The position numbers and the translations under genes were made by a program. A stretch of 13,745 bases of DNA, taken from Desulfatirhabdium butyrativorans. Its GTDB lineage: Bacteria > Desulfobacterota > Desulfobacteria > Desulfobacterales > JAIFKL01. The notes beneath the pieces were generated by a model. The model ran no database searches, was not told the origin of the DNA, and saw only the letters and a list, made by a program, of their open reading frames with translations. Each line of letters begins with the position of its first letter. Position 1 is the stretch's first letter. The DNA lies in NCBI GenBank assembly GCA_022736535.1, contig DZCT01000085.1:1-13745 (forward strand). Direction: 5' to 3'. Of the stretch, positions 1 through 5,776 are shown piece by piece.

Positions 1-55
1 AGATTTTTTTATAAAAAACTTTTTTCCTTTGCGTTCTCTGCGTGCTTTGCGAGAA
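1..55. repeat. Dispersed CGCAAAG-type repeat, copy 1
   Basis: A 55-base unit occurs here and again, without a mismatch, at 96-150. It starts with an A/T-rich part that is nearly self-complementary around TTATAA and ends with a GC-richer part built from CTTTGCG-like steps (cctttgcg, then tgctttgcgag). Related copies lie at 68-97 (inverted), 11431-11460 and 12448-12506. It does not encode a supported protein. The spacing and number of copies do not fit CRISPR. Confidence 0.85.
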
Positions 56-67
56 ACCATATTTTAA

Positions 68-97
68 TTTCTCGCAAAGAACGCAAAGGTCGCAAAG
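68..97. repeat. Inverted CGCAAAG-type repeat between two direct copies
   Basis: The segment reads tttctcgcaaagaacgcaaa and continues with two more caaag steps. It is the opposite orientation of the GC-richer half of the flanking 55-base repeats, so 1-150 is a direct-inverted-direct arrangement that could fold into alternative hairpins. It differs from 11431-11460 by a single base over 30 positions. Confidence 0.8.
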
Positions 98-150
98 ATT
101 TTTTTATAAAAAACTTTTTTCCTTTGCGTTCTCTGCGTGCTTTGCGAGAA
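96..150. repeat. Dispersed CGCAAAG-type repeat, copy 2
   Basis: Exact second copy of 1-55. It ends four bases before the stop codon of the UspA gene (TAG at 156-154), so it forms the immediate 3' untranslated region of that gene. A/T stem-forming sequence followed by T or A runs might act in transcript ending, but no classical GC-stem plus U-run terminator is seen. Confidence 0.85.
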
Positions 151-153
151 CCG

Positions 154-681
154 CTATTCCGGAAGACGAACCACCAGAACGGGCGTTTTGGACTGTTTCA
201 GCACTTTCTGCGCGGTGCTTCCGAGCATCATTTTTGCCAGCCCGCCGTGACCGTGCGTTCCCATGACGATCAGTTCGCAACACTTTTTTTCAGCAACTTC
301 AATGATGATATCTACGGGATTCCCCCGTTTCACCACTACCTCGTCTAATCTGAAAGTCTGATTTTCAAATTTTTCCGAGACATCTTTATAAAACTCTTTC
401 AACGCCGCTTTCATGGCAGGGCTGTCTTCTTTCTGTTTTCCGATAATGACGGATCTGGCGCTGTTTTCATGCTGTTTTTTTATCTCATCCCATCGTTCGG
501 GACCGACGTGGTATCTGATGGCAGCGTCCATACCGGGAGACTCCTCCAACACATGAACAATGGTAATGCCGGCTTTGTAAAGATTGGCGAGACTGACCGC
601 ATAGCCCAGCGCTGTGCGCGCACTCTCCGACAGGTCTGTGGCATACAGTATTTTTTTTATTTCAATTTTGGGAAGGTTCAT
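154..681 (-). CDS. UspA-family universal stress protein
   Basis: Soluble cytoplasmic protein of 175 residues with one Usp domain. Seen: an N-terminal beta strand ending in ATD (Asp16, the usual nucleotide-contacting Asp) and, at 141-156, the motif G-x2-G-x9-G-S-T (starting GTHGHGG), which in the family marks ATP binding; the C-terminal strand PVLVVR follows. The insertion around 50-110 (long helix with Lys/Glu) makes it longer than the usual 140-150 residues. The start at 681 is preferred because AAGGAGA lies just upstream (about 688-694); a longer frame reaches 777 but runs through a repeat array. It is the last gene after dctM, separated by 141 bases of repeats. Usp proteins beside TRAP transporters are well known (for example TeaD beside TeaABC), so a role in tuning the transporter is plausible but inferred. 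Confidence 0.93.
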   Translation of the reverse strand: MNLPKIEIKKILYATDLSESARTALGYAVSLANLYKAGITIVHVLEESPGMDAAIRYHVGPERWDEIKKQHENSARSVIIGKQKEDSPAMKAALKEFYKDVSEKFENQTFRLDEVVVKRGNPVDIIIEVAEKKCCELIVMGTHGHGGLAKMMLGSTAQKVLKQSKTPVLVVRLPE

Positions 682-712
682 CCATATTCTCCTTATGAAG
701 CAGGTTTGGTTT

Positions 713-814
713 GCAGGTTGCAGGTAACAGGGCGCAGGTAACAGGTCGCAAGTTGCCTGCAACCTGTCCACCTGCACCTGTCACCTGCAACCTGTTACCT
801 GTCACCTGCAACCT
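713..814. repeat. CAGGT-unit repeat array in both orientations
   Basis: The dctM-usp gap holds many short units of the form CAGGTTG, CAGGTAA and CAGGTGA. The left part (713-755) reads them on the plus strand; the right part (756-814) holds the reverse complement. An 18-base unit, acctgtcacctgcaacct, is repeated exactly at 776-793 and 797-814 (period 21). The two parts can pair into a large imperfect hairpin in the dctM-usp transcript. It is neither coding nor CRISPR-like. Confidence 0.8.
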
Positions 815-822
815 CTGATTCA

Positions 823-2103
823 TCATTTAAACAGCAGATTGGGCAGCCACAGGGAAATGATCGGCACATAAGTAATCAGGATCAGATAAGCCAGCATCAC
901 CAGAATCCAGGGCGCGCAGGCTTTGGTCGTCTCCGTCAGTCCCAGATGAGATATTCCCGAAGCTACATAGAGATTGAGACCGACCGGCGGCGTAATCATG
1001 CCGATTTCCATGTTCACCGTCATCAGAACCCCCAGGTGAATCTCATCAATCCCAAGCTGCATTGCCATAGGATAGAGCAGCGGCGCAGTGATCAGCAGAA
1101 TCGAAGAAGGCTCCATGAAGTTGCCTGCGGCAATGAGCAGCAGGTTGACCATAACGAGAAATCCGAATGAACCCAGCCCCATACCGGTGATCCATGCCGT
1201 CAGTTTCTGGGGGACCTGCTCGGAGGTCAGCAGAAATGAAAAGAGTACGGCGTTTGTGATGATGTAGAGAATCATCGCCGACATATTGGCAGAACTCAGC
1301 AATGTCTTGGGAACGTCTTTGAGCGTCATATCCCGATAAACAAATACCGACACGATGAAGGCATAGACCGCGCTCATGGCTGCCGCTTCTGTGGGAGTGA
1401 ACGCGCCGGAATAGATTCCGCCGATGACCACTACGATCAGCATCAAACCCCATACACTCTCGCGAAAGGCGCGAAGCACTGTTTTGAAATCCGCCCTGGG
1501 GAGCCGGGGATAGTTTCTCTTCTTTGCCACCACCCAGGTGACGAGCATCAGCAGCGAGACCAGCAGAAAACCCGGAATCACTCCCGCGATGAACAGTTTG
1601 CCGATGGAGGCATTTGTCGAGACCGCATAAATCACCATGACGATTGACGGCGGAATGAGGATTCCCAGCGCGCCGGATGTGCCGATCACCCCCACGCCGA
1701 ATTTCATCGGATAGCCTTGATTGACCATAGCCGGCAGCAATATCGAACCGATGGCTACCACGGTTGCAGGACTGGAGCCGGAGACTGCTGCGAACAGCCC
1801 GCATGCCACAATGCCTGCCAGTGCCAGACCGCCGCTCAGGTGTCCCACCAGCGCTGTGGCAAATCGGATCATGCGCTTTGCCACGCCGCCGTGAGTGAGA
1901 AAATTGCCTGCCAGAATAAAGAAGGGAATGGCCATGATCTCGAATTTTTCAATTCCGGTAAAGAGCTTCATTGCCACCGATTCAATCGGCACATTGGTCA
2001 TAGTGAAGAGAAAGGTCAGAACCGTCAGACCCAGTGAGATTGAAATCGGCATCCCGGTCAGCATCAGACATGCCAGAAGTGCGAAAATGATGAATGCGCT
2101 CAT
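823..2103 (-). CDS. dctM: TRAP transporter large permease, DctM family
   Basis: Twelve-helix-type inner-membrane permease of 426 residues, the usual length for DctM, the subunit that carries substrate with Na+ in tripartite ATP-independent periplasmic transporters. Seen: hydrophobic throughout; an early MPISISLGL segment; the conserved stretch AVSGSSPATVVAIGS near 106-120; LGILIPPSIVMVIYA near 146-160; and TPTEAAAM near 234-241; all are typical for the family. In known TRAP structures the SSPAT and IPPS regions lie by the Na+ and substrate sites. The ATG overlaps the dctQ stop (ATGA at 2100-2103) and AAGGAGG lies seven bases upstream, indicating coupled translation. With dctP and dctQ this completes a three-part C4-dicarboxylate transporter. 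Substrate assignment rests on DctP. Confidence 0.96.
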   Translation of the reverse strand: MSAFIIFALLACLMLTGMPISISLGLTVLTFLFTMTNVPIESVAMKLFTGIEKFEIMAIPFFILAGNFLTHGGVAKRMIRFATALVGHLSGGLALAGIVACGLFAAVSGSSPATVVAIGSILLPAMVNQGYPMKFGVGVIGTSGALGILIPPSIVMVIYAVSTNASIGKLFIAGVIPGFLLVSLLMLVTWVVAKKRNYPRLPRADFKTVLRAFRESVWGLMLIVVVIGGIYSGAFTPTEAAAMSAVYAFIVSVFVYRDMTLKDVPKTLLSSANMSAMILYIITNAVLFSFLLTSEQVPQKLTAWITGMGLGSFGFLVMVNLLLIAAGNFMEPSSILLITAPLLYPMAMQLGIDEIHLGVLMTVNMEIGMITPPVGLNLYVASGISHLGLTETTKACAPWILVMLAYLILITYVPIISLWLPNLLFK

Positions 2104-2729
2104 GATTTACCTCCTTGGGGGAGTTCGCCGATGTGAACCTCATCACCGAGGCCGTCAACATGCCCCGCGTCGTGATGCGGCAACTGTCCGGTACGGATGA
2201 AACTTCGGATCACCTGTAAGAAACGGAAGCACATCAGGTAGGATCCGAGCGGGACTGCTAAATAAAAAATCCACACGGGCCATTCGAGATCAGGGGAAAC
2301 CGGTCCTTCGGTCAGATCGGGCCAGTCAAATCCGAAAGTCGAACCGACCGCGTATCGCATTCCCACTTCCCAGACAAATTTGAAGCCGAGCGTGCCGATA
2401 ATTCCTGTGAAAAGCGCGCCTCCGCTCAGACCGATGATGACAAATTTTGCACGGGTTTTGTCTTTCAGCGTATTGATAAAGACATCCACCCCGACATGAA
2501 TGCCGGTTCTTACCCCGTAGGCTGCCCCGAACTTTGCCATCCATACAAACATATAGATGCACAGTTCCTGAGTCCAGCTCATATTGAGACTCAGCAGCCA
2601 GTCCTGAACAACAGGAATCGCCAGACCGCTCGCGTAACGATGCAGGACAGACAGAAAAATGATCACTGTCGCAACCGCTATCAGGGTAGCCACGAGCCAT
2701 TCTTCCAGGTGATCGAGAATTTTCAGCAT
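2100..2729 (-). CDS. dctQ: TRAP transporter small permease, DctQ family
   Basis: Inner-membrane subunit of 209 residues with four likely transmembrane segments at about 10-32, 53-75, 95-117 and 150-172. The family pattern SWTQELCIYMFVWMAKFGAA at 51-70, followed by RTGIHVGVD, is clear. DctQ partners with DctM and helps dock the periplasmic binding protein. The protein is longer than the common 160-180 residues, owing to a soluble segment before the fourth helix (about 130-150) and a hydrophilic C-terminal tail rich in Asp, His and Gly (about 180-209). Start: ATG at 2729 with AAGGAT about nine bases upstream. Its stop overlaps the dctM start by four bases. It is separated from dctP by 120 bases that hold two hairpins. 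Confidence 0.94.
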   Translation of the reverse strand: MLKILDHLEEWLVATLIAVATVIIFLSVLHRYASGLAIPVVQDWLLSLNMSWTQELCIYMFVWMAKFGAAYGVRTGIHVGVDVFINTLKDKTRAKFVIIGLSGGALFTGIIGTLGFKFVWEVGMRYAVGSTFGFDWPDLTEGPVSPDLEWPVWIFYLAVPLGSYLMCFRFLQVIRSFIRTGQLPHHDAGHVDGLGDEVHIGELPQGGKS

Positions 2730-2767
2730 ATTGTTCTATCCTTCGTAAGAAATCAGGGGTTAGACAG

Positions 2768-2791
2768 AGGGGCGAAAAATTTTCCGCCCCT
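2768..2791. repeat. Palindrome with aggggcg/cgcccct arms
   Basis: Seven-base arms at 2768-2774 and 2785-2791 enclose an A/T core, giving a nearly perfect palindrome in the dctP-dctQ gap. It is followed by a tacatac run. The ggggcg core recalls the two GTAGGGGCG elements at 4323-4345 and 4395-4417. Confidence 0.7.
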
Positions 2792-2818
2792 ACATACATC
2801 CCTGTCCACCTTTCAGTT

Positions 2819-2843
2819 GTTGGGGTTCGTGCCTCACCCCAAC
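2819..2843. repeat. Hairpin repeat gttggggt/accccaac after dctP
   Basis: Eight-base arms at 2819-2826 and 2836-2843 with a nine-base loop, starting only seven bases after the dctP stop in the direction of transcription. The element at 4351-4376 is the same family in the opposite orientation, with compensating changes in the arms (ttgggg/ccccaa versus tcgggg/ccccga). A stable hairpin directly after dctP could protect the dctP transcript or lower read-through into dctQM, giving more binding protein than permease. That role is inferred. Confidence 0.65.
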
Positions 2844-2849
2844 CTACTT

Positions 2850-3866
2850 CTACTTCTTAAAGTCGGTTGCCTTATAAACTTCCTGAATGATATCCGCGCC
2901 GATGCGGCCTGCCATTTCCTCGTGAACCTTCACCAGAACATCTTTCCATGCTTTCCGCTCTTCGGGAGTGAGCATAATCAGTTCGGACTTGCCGGAGGCT
3001 TTTACCGAAGCCAGGTCTTCTTCGTTTTTCTTCTTCGCTATACCATTGGCGAATTTGGTGGAATCTGCCATTGCGCTTTCAAGCTGGGTGCGGATTTCCG
3101 CAGGCAGACCTTCCCAGAACTTCTTGTTCACGATAACGGCGTATCCCAGATAACCGTGTTCAGAGACCGTGACATATTTCTGCACTTCGTGCATTTTCTG
3201 GGTGTAGAGATTGGAGGGCGGGTTTTCTGTGCCGTCCACAACGCCGGTCTGCAAAGCCTGATACACTTCTGAAAAAGCCATGACCTGCGGAATGGCTTTG
3301 AGCGCACGCATCTGCGCGTCCAGAATTTTGGAGGACTGAATCCGCATCTTCACGCCTTTGAAGTCTGCCGGCGTTTTCAAAGGTTTATTTGCGCTCATCA
3401 CCTTGAAACCGTTGTCCCAGTAAGCCAGACCCAAAATTCCCTTGACTTCTAATTTTTTGAGCAGTTTTTTGCCGACTTCTCCTTCGGTGACTTTGTGCAG
3501 TTGTTCATAACCGTCGAAAATGAACGGAAGGTCAAAAAGTTCAAATTCCTTGACGCCCAGCGGAGCGAATTTTGCCAGAGACGGCGCCAGCATCTGCACC
3601 GAACCCATCTGAAGAGCTTCCATTTCTTCTTTGTCTTTGTAAAGCTGGCTGTTGGGATAAACTTCAACCTTCACTGCGCCCTTGGTGCGCTCTTCCGCCA
3701 GTTTTTTGAAATATTCAGCGGCTTCTCCCTTGGGCGTGTCCACCGCGACCACATGGCTGAATTTGATGGTAATCGGCTGCGCTGCCGCTGTTAAGGCAAA
3801 AGCAGCAAAAGTGATAGTCAGAACCGCAGATACGGCGAACATCAAAGCAGCATCTCTCTTTCTCAT
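2850..3866 (-). CDS. dctP: TRAP C4-dicarboxylate-binding protein DctP
   Basis: Periplasmic solute-binding protein of 338 residues, the usual length. Residues 1-29 form a signal peptide (MRKR, a hydrophobic stretch, ALTAAA) with likely cleavage before QPITIKF. Family signatures: KFSHVVAVDTPKGEAA at 35-50, EVYPNSQLYKDKEE at 68-81, MRIQSS at 174-179 containing Arg175, the conserved Arg that binds the substrate carboxylate in TRAP proteins, then AFSEVYQALQTGVVDGTENP at 197-216. From remembered family sequences the fit to Rhodobacter-type DctP (malate, succinate, fumarate) is close, so a C4-dicarboxylate is the most likely ligand; related oxo-acids cannot be excluded. ATG at 3866 is preceded by GGGAGA five bases upstream. 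First gene of dctPQM, followed by hairpins before dctQ. Confidence 0.95.
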   Translation of the reverse strand: MRKRDAALMFAVSAVLTITFAAFALTAAAQPITIKFSHVVAVDTPKGEAAEYFKKLAEERTKGAVKVEVYPNSQLYKDKEEMEALQMGSVQMLAPSLAKFAPLGVKEFELFDLPFIFDGYEQLHKVTEGEVGKKLLKKLEVKGILGLAYWDNGFKVMSANKPLKTPADFKGVKMRIQSSKILDAQMRALKAIPQVMAFSEVYQALQTGVVDGTENPPSNLYTQKMHEVQKYVTVSEHGYLGYAVIVNKKFWEGLPAEIRTQLESAMADSTKFANGIAKKKNEEDLASVKASGKSELIMLTPEERKAWKDVLVKVHEEMAGRIGADIIQEVYKATDFKK

Positions 3867-3905
3867 TTCTGTCTCCCTTTTATAAGCTGTTAAATGGTGT
3901 ATTTT

Positions 3906-3931
3906 CCTGAATGTAAAACCTGAATGTAAAA
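3906..3931. repeat. 13-base tandem duplication upstream of dctP
   Basis: The unit cctgaatgtaaaa is present twice head to tail (3906-3918, 3919-3931). On the minus strand each copy supplies a TTTACA hexamer resembling a -35 box, but no convincing -10 box is placed 16-18 bases downstream of either. It looks like a small slippage or replication duplication. Confidence 0.7.
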
Positions 3932-3943
3932 ATTGAGAATTGA

Positions 3944-3964
3944 TTTCTCATTTCTCACTTCTCA
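3944..3964. repeat. 21-base dispersed repeat, copy A
   Basis: Starts tttctcatttctcactt and is identical over 21 bases to 5756-5776 in the same orientation. It lies between the ABM-domain gene and dctP and extends into a degenerate further unit (tttcccacttccc). The minus strand reads as GAGAAGTGAGAAATGAG-like text, which produces accidental ATG codons. Confidence 0.75.
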
Positions 3965-3987
3965 TTTCCCACTTCCCGATCTGATTT

Positions 3988-3999
3988 ATCACCTCCTTA
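3988..3999 (-). other. Orphan perfect Shine-Dalgarno overlapping the ABM gene stop
   Basis: The minus strand reads TAAGGAGGTGAT, with the TAA being the stop of the ABM-domain gene. This 12-base stretch is fully complementary to the canonical 3' end of bacterial 16S rRNA. No ATG, GTG or TTG start lies 5-12 bases downstream; the sequence runs instead into the 21-base repeat at 3944-3964. dctP, 122 bases further on, has its own GGGAGA site. It may be a relic of an earlier gene start separated by repeat insertion, or chance. Confidence 0.45.
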
Positions 4000-4305
4000 G
4001 TCATAACTGTAAACTTTATAAACTGTGGATGATCCCAGCAGCGCGTCCACATTTCCTTCTTTTTCGGCTCTTTTTTCATTTGCCAGCCAGCGTTCCCATG
4101 CTTCCAGAGATTTCCATGTACTGATGACAAGATATTCATTTCGGTCATCCACATTCCGCAATGTCTCACCGGTAATGTATCCCGGTTGGAGATTTGCCAT
4201 GTTTCTGAGTTCGGTCAGCAGCTCGGAAAGTCTGGGCAGCAGCGCCGCATCCATCCCGCTGGTCAGTTTCGGAATCTTTCGAGTCATAAGCACCCGTATC
4301 GTCAT
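3997..4305 (-). CDS. Small ABM-domain (antibiotic biosynthesis monooxygenase-like) protein
   Basis: Cytoplasmic protein of 102 residues that fits a single dimeric alpha/beta-barrel domain of the ABM superfamily. Seen: an N-terminal strand IRVLMTRKI, a helix to about residue 37, then QPGYITGETLRNVDD, the strand EYLVISTW and SLEAWERWLANEKR, the standard ABM pattern of strand, Trp, helix and second Trp. The family includes quinol monooxygenases, haem-degrading IsdG-like enzymes and many members without known activity; nothing here fixes a substrate, so no reaction is claimed. ATG at 4305 has AGGAGG about nine bases upstream. It lies between oadB and dctP in the same orientation, separated from oadB by 114 bases of repeats, so co-transcription with the carboxylate genes is likely but not proven. 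Confidence 0.85.
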   Translation of the reverse strand: MTIRVLMTRKIPKLTSGMDAALLPRLSELLTELRNMANLQPGYITGETLRNVDDRNEYLVISTWKSLEAWERWLANEKRAEKEGNVDALLGSSTVYKVYSYD

Positions 4306-4322
4306 TTTTCATTCCTCCTCTC

Positions 4323-4345
4323 AAGCCCCGTAGGGGCGATATATT
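4323..4345. repeat. GTAGGGGCG repeat, copy 1
   Basis: A 23-base element beginning aagccccgtaggggcgata, identical to 4395-4417. It contains the small stem gcccc-gta-ggggc and an AT-rich tail. With copy 2 it flanks the hairpin at 4351-4376 in the oadB-ABM gap. Confidence 0.75.
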
Positions 4346-4350
4346 TGTAG

Positions 4351-4376
4351 GTCGGGGTGAGCTTGCGAACCCCGAC
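4351..4376. repeat. Hairpin repeat gtcggggt/accccgac after oadB
   Basis: Perfect eight-base arms (4351-4358 and 4369-4376) with a ten-base loop gagcttgcga. The reverse complement aligns closely with the element at 2819-2843, with arm changes that keep pairing. It lies 43 bases after the oadB stop in the direction of transcription and could end or stabilise the oadGAB transcript, although no U-run follows. Confidence 0.7.
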
Positions 4377-4394
4377 AAGCCGTAAACAACCCCG

Positions 4395-4417
4395 AAGCCC
4401 CGTAGGGGCGATATATT
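4395..4417. repeat. GTAGGGGCG repeat, copy 2
   Basis: Identical over 23 bases to 4323-4345 in the same orientation. It starts two bases after the oadB stop codon (TGA at 4422-4420), so it is the first part of the oadB 3' untranslated region. Confidence 0.75.
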
Positions 4418-4419
4418 GT

Positions 4420-5715
4420 TCACACAATATACGTTTTCAGCGTCAGCAAAATACCGGCGGCTACTGCCGAACCGATGACGCCGGACACGTTAGGTCCCAT
4501 TGCGTGCATGAGCAGCATGTTTTCAGGATCAGCATCCATACCGATTTTCTGGCTCACCCGCGCCGCCATGGGTACGGCAGACACGCCCGCAGAGCCGATC
4601 AGCGGATTGACTTTGTTTTCGGAAAAAAGATTCATCACTTTTGCCATGAGAACCCCCGAAGCCGTGCCGATACAGAAAGCAATCGCTCCGAGCAGGAGGA
4701 TGCCCGCGGTCTCAATGTTCAGAAAGTGTTCCGCAGATATCTGCGCCCCGACTCCCAGCCCCAGAAGGATGGTCACAATATTGATAAAAGCATTCTGAGT
4801 TGTATTGGAAAGCCGGTTCACAACACCGCATTCCCTCATCAGGTTGCCGAACATGAAAAAACCGATGAGCGGCGCGGCAGAGGGCAGCAAAAGAATGCAC
4901 AATCCCAGCACGGAAAGCGGAAATATGATTTTTTCGACTTTTCCGACCCGGCGCAGTTGCGTCATCTGAATTTTTCTTTCTTTTTCTGTGGTCAGCGCAC
5001 GCATAATCGGCGGCTGAATAATGGGAACCAGCGCCATGTAGGAATAAGCCGCGACAGCGATTGATCCCAGAAGATGGGGCGACAACTGGCTTGACAGATA
5101 AATCGCGGTGGGACCGTCCGCGCCGCCGATGATGCCGATGGAAGCGGCGTCTAACAGCGTGAAACGGATGCCGGGGACAAATTCCGACAAAGCCAGCGCG
5201 CCGATAAGCGTAAAGAAAATTCCGAACTGAGCGGCGGCGCCGAGCAATGCGGTTTTGGGATTGGCAATCATGGGACCGAAATCGGTCAGCGCGCCGACGC
5301 CCATAAAGATCAGCAGGGGAAAAACGCCGGTTTTGATGCCGACTTCATAGATATAATACAGAATGCCGCCGGGATCGGTGATGCCGGACATGGGAATGTT
5401 TGCCAGAACAGCACCCACACCCATCGGCACCAGCAGCAGCGGTTCAAATCCCTTTCCGATAGCCAGATACAGCAGCAGCAGACCCACGCCCACCATGAAC
5501 AGCCTGCCGATTCCGTGAATCCGGTTTCCTGTAGGCGGAAAAAAGAAACCGGACAGCCCCGTTGTTTTTCCGAAGTCTGCAATCATTTTAGCCATATCCG
5601 GCAGGCATTCATACCCCGGGCGCGGGGCAGTTCCGGCAGTTTCCGCCGTTGCTGAAGCGCAAAGAAAAAAGCACAGAAAAACGGTCAGGCTCAAAGCAGT
5701 CATTTTAGGTTTCAT
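4420..5715 (-). CDS. oadB: Na+-translocating decarboxylase beta subunit (OadB type)
   Basis: Inner-membrane subunit that decarboxylates carboxybiotin and exports Na+ in oxaloacetate-, methylmalonyl-CoA- and glutaconyl-CoA-type pumps. From the start used here it has 431 residues, the usual size. Seen: a signal-like hydrophobic N-terminus ending ASATAETA, many membrane segments, GVGALTDFGPMIANP, the hallmark GGADGPTAIYLSSQ (its Asp, residue 200 here, matches the essential Na+-site Asp of characterised OadB), AAYSYMALVPIIQPP, and the C-terminal MHAMGPNVSGVIGSAVAAG. Start choice: the frame opens at 5763, but that ATG lies inside a dispersed repeat with no good ribosome site. ATG at 5715 has GGAAAG eight bases upstream and directly begins the signal-like segment, so it is preferred. 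Downstream of pycB in the same transcript. Confidence 0.93.
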   Translation of the reverse strand: MKPKMTALSLTVFLCFFLCASATAETAGTAPRPGYECLPDMAKMIADFGKTTGLSGFFFPPTGNRIHGIGRLFMVGVGLLLLYLAIGKGFEPLLLVPMGVGAVLANIPMSGITDPGGILYYIYEVGIKTGVFPLLIFMGVGALTDFGPMIANPKTALLGAAAQFGIFFTLIGALALSEFVPGIRFTLLDAASIGIIGGADGPTAIYLSSQLSPHLLGSIAVAAYSYMALVPIIQPPIMRALTTEKERKIQMTQLRRVGKVEKIIFPLSVLGLCILLLPSAAPLIGFFMFGNLMRECGVVNRLSNTTQNAFINIVTILLGLGVGAQISAEHFLNIETAGILLLGAIAFCIGTASGVLMAKVMNLFSENKVNPLIGSAGVSAVPMAARVSQKIGMDADPENMLLMHAMGPNVSGVIGSAVAAGILLTLKTYIV

Positions 5716-5755
5716 AAGCATATCTTTCCGCAAATATTTCATATCTGCAAAGCTG

Positions 5756-5776
5756 TTTCTCATTTCTCACTTCTCA
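5756..5776. repeat. 21-base dispersed repeat, copy B, at the pycB-oadB junction
   Basis: Identical over 21 bases to 3944-3964. On the minus strand it holds the pycB stop codon (TGA, 5776-5774) and the upstream ATG at 5763 that could be mistaken for the oadB start. This suggests the element arrived in, or expanded into, the junction of two genes that may once have been more tightly coupled. Confidence 0.75.

Noticed and set aside
1..150. Possible CRISPR array
   Set aside because: Only two direct copies of 55 bases with an inverted half copy between, no regular spacers and no cas genes; it is a dispersed repeat.
682..777. N-terminal extension of the UspA gene up to 777
   Set aside because: It reads through the CAGGT repeat array and gives Cys- and Gln-rich text unlike Usp proteins; a strong AAGGAGA site precedes the ATG at 681.
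1046..1804. Minus-strand frame of 252 codons inside dctM
   Set aside because: Alternative frame of dctM; rich in Arg, His and Ser with no membrane or domain pattern, while dctM itself is fully conserved.
3988..3999. Fragment of a 16S rRNA 3' end on the plus strand
   Set aside because: Only 12 bases match and the flanks are the ABM gene and a repeat; it is better read as a Shine-Dalgarno-like sequence on the minus strand.
4357..5064. Plus-strand frame of 235 codons opposite oadB
   Set aside because: Antisense shadow of oadB, begins in repeat sequence, no domain pattern.
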